A DNA stretch of 10,854 nt from an uncultured Eubacteriales bacterium (GTDB taxonomy: Bacteria; Bacillota; Clostridia; Oscillospirales; Acutalibacteraceae): the NCBI GenBank assembly GCA_949068525.1, contig CARTIQ010000014.1, positions 1 through 10,854 of the forward strand, written 5' to 3'. The notes below the pieces were generated by a model that saw only the letters and a program-made list of their open reading frames with translations, did not search any database and had not been told where the DNA came from. Position numbers and translations under genes: made by a program. Positions 7,369-10,854 of the stretch are shown here, piece after piece; the first letter of the stretch is position 1, and every line of letters starts with the position of its first letter.

Positions 7369-7935
7369 TTAATTTTTTATCACATTAAAATTTTCTTTGA
7401 TATATATACACCCCGATAAAACGGTGAATCCGACGGCTGTCCAAACAAAAAAATTATTAATAATAACCAAATCAAAACCGTTGTAAACCAACGTAAAATT
7501 GACCTGCACAGCACATTGAGAAACCAAAATCACTGTTATAGCGATAATTTGGCTCACAGTCTTGGCTTTCCCAAAAATATTAGCAGCAATAACCTGCCCT
7601 GAGCTCATCGCGACCAGGCGCAAAGACGTAACCAAAAATTCACGCAATAAAATAATAATAACAGGCACCGCACTTACAAGCTTTAAATCTACAAAGCAAA
7701 TAAACGCCGACATTACCAACATCTTGTCTGCAAGCGGATCCAAAAACTTGCCAAAATCCGTAATCAAATCAAGCTTTCTAGCTAACCTGCCATCCAGATG
7801 GTCCGTCCACGCTGCGATATTAAAAACAATAAGTGCGAAAAAAAATCTGTAGGCGATATCAGGAACAAGCAAAAGTAGCATCAGAAGAGGCACGAGAAAT
7901 ATCCGAAAAACCGTAATTTTGTTTGGGAGATTCAT
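7369..7935 (-). CDS. pgsA: CDP-diacylglycerol--glycerol-3-phosphate 3-phosphatidyltransferase
   Basis: An integral membrane enzyme that makes phosphatidylglycerol phosphate, the committed step to phosphatidylglycerol and cardiolipin. The 188-residue protein has the CDP-alcohol phosphotransferase signature: Asp45, Asp48-Gly49, Ala52-Arg53, Gly62, Asp66 and Asp70, in TDHLDGRLARK and TDFGKFLDPLADK. About six hydrophobic segments span the chain, starting at residues 7-24. I choose ATG at 7935 (MNLPNKITVFRI), the canonical family N-terminus. A GTG at 7950 is in frame but overlaps the likely SD (AGGTAGGTG, about 12 bases before the ATG). It lies 47 bases after recX and is probably the last gene of the recA transcript. 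No clear terminator follows. Confidence 0.95.
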   Translation of the reverse strand: MNLPNKITVFRIFLVPLLMLLLLVPDIAYRFFFALIVFNIAAWTDHLDGRLARKLDLITDFGKFLDPLADKMLVMSAFICFVDLKLVSAVPVIIILLREFLVTSLRLVAMSSGQVIAANIFGKAKTVSQIIAITVILVSQCAVQVNFTLVYNGFDLVIINNFFVWTAVGFTVLSGCIYIKENFNVIKN

Positions 7936-7982
7936 AAAATCTAAAAGCACCTACCTTCGCCCCATGCCATATATCACTAAAT

Positions 7983-8585
7983 TTAATCGTAGCAAGAATC
8001 AAAAAAGCGCTTGATATCGTCCCACCGATAACCATATCGCTGCAGAAATGCGACCGCACGTTTTTTTACTTTCTCGTCAGAATAAGCCAATCGATATTTT
8101 TTGTCAACCAAAAGCCTGATCTGCTCAACAGCATCGCATTCCAACTCAGCTAAAATATCGCAAACAGTGTCCTTATCAATACCCTTTTGCAAAAGCTCAA
8201 ACTCAGCCCTGCGCTTAGAAAAATGCTTATTAAACAGCAACTCCTTAGCATACTTTTGCGCAAAATTAAGGTCATTAACCAACCCCAAGTCCCGCATCCT
8301 GGCAACAGCCTTCTCCACTGCAGCTTCATCATAATCCCGCTTTAGCTTACTAAACAGTTCCTTTTCAGAATAATCTCTAAAAGAAATCAGATACATTGCC
8401 CGATCTTTCGCGCGTTTGTAGTCCGATTCAAACTTTAATTCTGTCAAAAAATCTTCATCAACCTGCATCCCTGCTTTAATACCCCTCTGCTCTAAAATCT
8501 CGTTATCAAACCTATCCCAAAGCTCCCCATCAACAAAAACCACAGTAAGATGTTTTTTTTCTCTCTTTAAGCCTGTTATGTACAC
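7983..8585 (-). CDS. recX: Regulatory protein RecX
   Basis: RecX binds RecA filaments and limits recombinase activity. The 200-residue protein is built of RecX three-helix repeats: a first around RAMYLISFRDYSEKELFSKL, a second around NDLNFAQKYAKELLFNKHFSKRRAEFEL, and a third ending KRAVAFLQRYGYRWDDIKRFF. The start is GTG at 8585, 2 bases after the recA TAA; GGTGG inside the recA 3' end serves as a plausible SD. Such tight coupling to recA is common and fits RecX being made with its target. Confidence 0.93.
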   Translation of the reverse strand: MYITGLKREKKHLTVVFVDGELWDRFDNEILEQRGIKAGMQVDEDFLTELKFESDYKRAKDRAMYLISFRDYSEKELFSKLKRDYDEAAVEKAVARMRDLGLVNDLNFAQKYAKELLFNKHFSKRRAEFELLQKGIDKDTVCDILAELECDAVEQIRLLVDKKYRLAYSDEKVKKRAVAFLQRYGYRWDDIKRFFDSCYD

Positions 8586-8587
8586 TG

Positions 8588-9694
8588 TTAATCATCCACC
8601 GTTATGTCGATGTTCGCCTTTACGTCGCTCTCCTCACCCTTTTCGACAGGAACCTCTACAGCTGTGGCAAGCGATTTTGTAGCTGCCCTTAAATTTGCCT
8701 TCCCATAGAGCTTGTCAACATTTGCATTGACTTTTTTCTCAATTTCACCGGCAATTTTCTTATTTTCTTTAAACAGCTCCTTGACTTTATCTCGGCCCTG
8801 ACCCAATTTCTCATCCTTGTAAGAGAACCAAGCACCACTTTTCTTTACGATATCAAGCTTCACAGCCAAATCCAAAAGCTCACCCTCGCGGGAGATCCCC
8901 GTACCATACATAATATCAAATTCGGCCTCTTTAAAAGGCGGCGCGATCTTATTTTTTACGACCTTTGCGCGCGTCCTTGCGCCGATTATTTCCGTACCAT
9001 TTTTTAGAGTCTCAATTTTTCTAACCTCAATGCGAACAGAAGAATAAAACTTCAAAGCACGGCCACCAGGCGTAACCTCAGGGTTACCGTAAACAATGCC
9101 GACCTTCTCGCGCAACTGATTAATGAAAATCGCAATACAGTTGGACTTAGATATAGCACCGGCCAACTTACGCAAAGCCTGAGACATCAAGCGAGCCTGA
9201 AGCCCTACGTGAGCATCGCCCATCTCGCCTTCGATCTCTGCCTTCGGTACCAGCGCCGCAACGGAGTCCACTACAATGATGTCAACAGCACCAGAGCGCA
9301 CCAAAGACTCTGTAATTTCGAGTGCCTGTTCACCAGTATCTGGCTGAGAAACCAGTAAGGAATCCACATCAACACCTAAAGCCGAAGCATAAACCGGGTC
9401 CAAAGCATGTTCAACGTCAATAAATGCAACATTGCCGCCATTTTTTTGTCCTTGTGAAATACAATGTAGTGAAAGTGTAGTTTTTCCCGAAGATTCCGGG
9501 CCATAAATTTCTACAATTCTACCCCGAGGCAAGCCCCCAATTCCTAAAGCTAAATCTAAAGAAAGCGAGCCCGTAGGAATCGCATCTACATGCATAGTTT
9601 GGCTTTGCCCCAACCGCATAACAGCGCCTTTGCCAAACTGCTTTTCTATTTGTCCTAAAGCAGTTTCTAACGCTTTTTTCTTATCCAGTGCCAT
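8588..9694 (-). CDS. recA: Recombinase RecA
   Basis: A DNA-dependent ATPase that forms nucleoprotein filaments, carries out strand exchange and stimulates LexA self-cleavage. The 368-residue protein has Walker A GPESSGKTT (65-73), the VDSVAALVPKAEI Walker B region, the L1/L2 DNA-binding region (MSQALRKLAGAISKSN, FINQLREKVG) and the usual short acidic C-terminal tail. The ATG at 9694 is preceded by AGGAGGTCC. It is the first gene of recA-recX-pgsA. No convincing LexA box was found in its promoter region. Confidence 0.99.
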   Translation of the reverse strand: MALDKKKALETALGQIEKQFGKGAVMRLGQSQTMHVDAIPTGSLSLDLALGIGGLPRGRIVEIYGPESSGKTTLSLHCISQGQKNGGNVAFIDVEHALDPVYASALGVDVDSLLVSQPDTGEQALEITESLVRSGAVDIIVVDSVAALVPKAEIEGEMGDAHVGLQARLMSQALRKLAGAISKSNCIAIFINQLREKVGIVYGNPEVTPGGRALKFYSSVRIEVRKIETLKNGTEIIGARTRAKVVKNKIAPPFKEAEFDIMYGTGISREGELLDLAVKLDIVKKSGAWFSYKDEKLGQGRDKVKELFKENKKIAGEIEKKVNANVDKLYGKANLRAATKSLATAVEVPVEKGEESDVKANIDITVDD

Positions 9695-9736
9695 TTTGGA
9701 CCTCCTATAAATGAAAAATATTTTTCTTTAATAACA

Positions 9737-9765
9737 ATTATAACTTTTTTTTGCCCCCAAATCAA
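9737..9765 (-). promoter_or_regulatory. Promoter of recA-recX-pgsA
   Basis: TTGATT (9760-9765), a 17-base spacer and TATAAT (9737-9742), leaving a 5' leader of about 35 bases before the recA ATG. Confidence 0.7.
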
Positions 9766-9825
9766 CAAAAATAAAAAATCGCGTAAATTTTATTAAGTTT
9801 TGAGGCAGATGTGTTCTTAAATTTA

Positions 9826-9854
9826 TTGCCCACGCTTAAAATTTAGTGTACAAT
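9826..9854 (+). promoter_or_regulatory. Promoter of the COG2426 gene
   Basis: TTGCCC (9826-9831), a 17-base spacer and TACAAT (9849-9854). It is divergent from the recA promoter. The predicted transcript start is about 18-20 bases before the ATG at 9880. Confidence 0.5.
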
Positions 9855-9879
9855 TATCTAAGTTTAACTAAAATTAAAA

Positions 9880-10398
9880 ATGAATAGAGGTATACTTATT
9901 TTGCTAGAATCCATCGTTATTTCCATAACAAATGGTCTTACAAATGTTATTCCGGCCGAAGTTATAATTTTTGTCGTATCGCTAATGCCAATTCTGGAGC
10001 TACGAGGAGGGCTCATCGCAGCAAGCCTGCTCAAAGTAAACTGGCTGTATGCGTTTCCAATTTGTGTTATAGGAAATTTGCTACCTCTGCCGTTCATATT
10101 GCTATTTATCGATAAAATTTTTGCCGTTTTAAAAAAGACTCGGCTTAAAAAAATAGTTGAGCATTTTGAAAAAAAGGCCTGTGCAAAAAGTGAGCCTGTG
10201 GCAAAACATAGAAAATTAGGACTTTTTGCGTTCGTAGCAGTCCCTTTGCCTGGTACAGGCGGCTGGACTGGAGCTCTAATAGCTTCTACCTTGCGCATTA
10301 AACTCAAGCACGCACTCCCGCCGATTGTGTTGGGAGTTTTAACTGCAGGAATAATAATGTCGATTATATCTTATGTCATCCCAGTGCTGTTTCTATGA
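9880..10398 (+). CDS. COG2426 / small multidrug export family membrane protein
   Basis: A 172-residue membrane protein with family hallmarks: MPILELRGGLIAASLLKVNW near residues 36-55 and VPLPGTGGWTGALIAS at about 121-136. About four hydrophobic segments flank a basic loop (KKTRLKKIVEHFEKK). The family name suggests small-molecule export, but substrate and mechanism are not established and the name should not be read as drug resistance. The ATG at 9880 has no SD. TTG at 9901 (LESIVISITNG) has AGAGG 10 bases upstream and is a real alternative start, giving 165 residues. The gene stands alone between recA (divergent) and a decayed relative downstream. Confidence 0.85.
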   Translation: MNRGILILLESIVISITNGLTNVIPAEVIIFVVSLMPILELRGGLIAASLLKVNWLYAFPICVIGNLLPLPFILLFIDKIFAVLKKTRLKKIVEHFEKKACAKSEPVAKHRKLGLFAFVAVPLPGTGGWTGALIASTLRIKLKHALPPIVLGVLTAGIIMSIISYVIPVLFL

Positions 10399-10434
10399 GC
10401 AGGTTCATATAAATCAATCTAGTTTCTTTTAATT

Positions 10435-10521
10435 CGCATTAAACCTAAACATGCGCTGTCACCTCCTGTGTTGGGATTCTTTGTCCCAATTATAATGATG
10501 TAGATTATATTATATTAGATT
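10435..10521 (+). pseudogene. Decayed C-terminal fragment of a second COG2426 family gene
   Basis: Read from 10435 this gives RIKPKHALSPPVLG, then FFVPIIMM, stop, IILY, stop. It aligns without gaps to the end of the intact gene (RIKLKHALPPIVLG from 10294), with 17 of 29 positions identical. Several matched codons differ only at the third base (His, Ala, Leu), so the copy diverged while still coding and then decayed. Stops are TAG at 10501-10503 and 10516-10518. Weak similarity may extend upstream to about 10414, with another TAG at 10420-10422. The 5' two thirds are gone. Confidence 0.6.
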
Positions 10522-10677
10522 ATATTTTATTCTATTCTGCCCTATTACCGTATTGGCGAGCGCCAGCCCTCAACATACCTCCAGGCAGTACCTTCTTTAC
10601 TTGCTGCAGTAAGATCTAAGACCGCAGTTGCACCAAATTAAAAAATTTAATATAATTACCACACCAATAAAAAATGT
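10522..10677. other. Intergenic stretch without a recognised gene
   Basis: AT-rich at both ends, with a more GC-balanced middle (about 10549-10640). No gene with a start and SD was found. The minus strand of the middle part has a short open frame with protein-like composition (TAVLDLTAASKEGTAWRY), bounded by stops, which may be a relic. Confidence 0.35.
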
Positions 10678-10706
10678 TTGATTATTTTCAATATATATGC
10701 TATAAT
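10678..10706 (+). promoter_or_regulatory. Promoter of tRNA-Leu
   Basis: TTGATT (10678-10683), a 17-base spacer and TATAAT (10701-10706) with an extended -10 (TGC directly before it). The tRNA begins 14 bases after the -10 box, giving a short 5' leader. Confidence 0.75.
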
Positions 10707-10719
10707 TAAGCATCGTTGT

Positions 10720-10803
10720 GCGGGTGTGGCGGAATTGGCAGACGCGCTAGATTTAGGTTCTAGTGGCAACACCGTGCAGGTTCAAGTCCTGTCACCCGTA
10801 CCA
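10720..10803 (+). tRNA. tRNA-Leu (anticodon UAG)
   Basis: A class II tRNA of 84 bases including an encoded CCA. The acceptor arm pairs GCGGGTG with CACCCGT (G1-U72 wobble), with discriminator A73. The anticodon stem is CTAGA/TCTAG around the loop TTTAGGT, with UAG at 10754-10756, which reads CUA and other CUN Leu codons. It has a long variable arm (TGGCAACACCG) and a T arm GCAGG-TTCAAGT-CCTGT. It has its own promoter and a downstream hairpin, so it appears to be a single-gene unit. Confidence 0.97.
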
Positions 10804-10808
10804 TGCTG

Positions 10809-10849
10809 AGTAGTTATAAGGGACTTGGGATTTTATTATAACTACTTTT
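10809..10849 (+). terminator. Terminator of tRNA-Leu
   Basis: AGTAGTTATAA (10809-10819) and TTATAACTACT (10836-10846) form a perfect 11-bp inverted repeat with a 16-base loop, followed by only three more T residues before A-rich sequence. The stem is strong but the short U-tract makes efficiency uncertain. Confidence 0.65.
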
Positions 10850-10854
10850 AAAAA

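Noticed and set aside
9805..9816. Possible LexA/SOS box upstream of recA (minus strand GAAC-ACAT-CTGC)
   Set aside because: Only one half matches GAAC-N4-GTTC, and the site lies well upstream of the -35 box. It may be chance in this region.

Overview
The window looks like a low-GC Gram-positive chromosome (Bacillota, most likely Clostridia). The evidence is a Cys-specific T-box leader, AGGAGG-type ribosome binding sites, the recA-recX-pgsA and cysS-mnmA housekeeping blocks, TP901-type phage tail genes and near-consensus sigma-A promoters. Genus cannot be resolved from the sequence alone.

Layout. (i) Positions 1-4433, minus strand, hold a decaying siphophage tail module abutting the 3' end of mnmA. 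In transcription order it contains the C-terminal scrap of an upstream tail protein, a tail assembly chaperone (G) with its -1 frameshift extension (GT, still with an A AAA AAC slippery site), and a tape measure gene that runs off the left edge. These genes carry isolated in-frame nonsense codons but otherwise keep readable frames. (ii) Inside that module, between GT and the tape measure gene (about 2667-3729), sits a self-contained AT-rich cassette: two tandem perfect sigma-A promoters, a small hairpin RNA ending in a U-tract, an Abi_2/AbiF-type HEPN protein gene and its own terminator. This is the layout of a phage 'moron' and resembles an RNA-antitoxin/HEPN-toxin abortive infection system. 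The toxin frame is broken by a one-base change in an A7 tract at its start. (iii) Positions 4434-7361, minus strand, hold a cysteine T-box leader, cysS and mnmA. (iv) Positions 7369-9765, minus strand, hold recA-recX-pgsA, driven from a promoter upstream of recA. (v) Positions 9826-10849, plus strand, hold a COG2426 small multidrug export family membrane protein, a decayed paralogous fragment of the same family, and a tRNA-Leu(UAG) with its own promoter and terminator.

How the parts fit. The housekeeping genes serve tRNA biology (charging of tRNA-Cys, 2-thiouridine synthesis), recombinational repair and its control, and anionic phospholipid synthesis; all are intact. The decay is confined to the phage tail genes and the extra COG2426 copy. 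The HEPN cassette has no nonsense codon in its body and keeps its promoters, hairpin and terminator, which makes it the most interesting part of the window.
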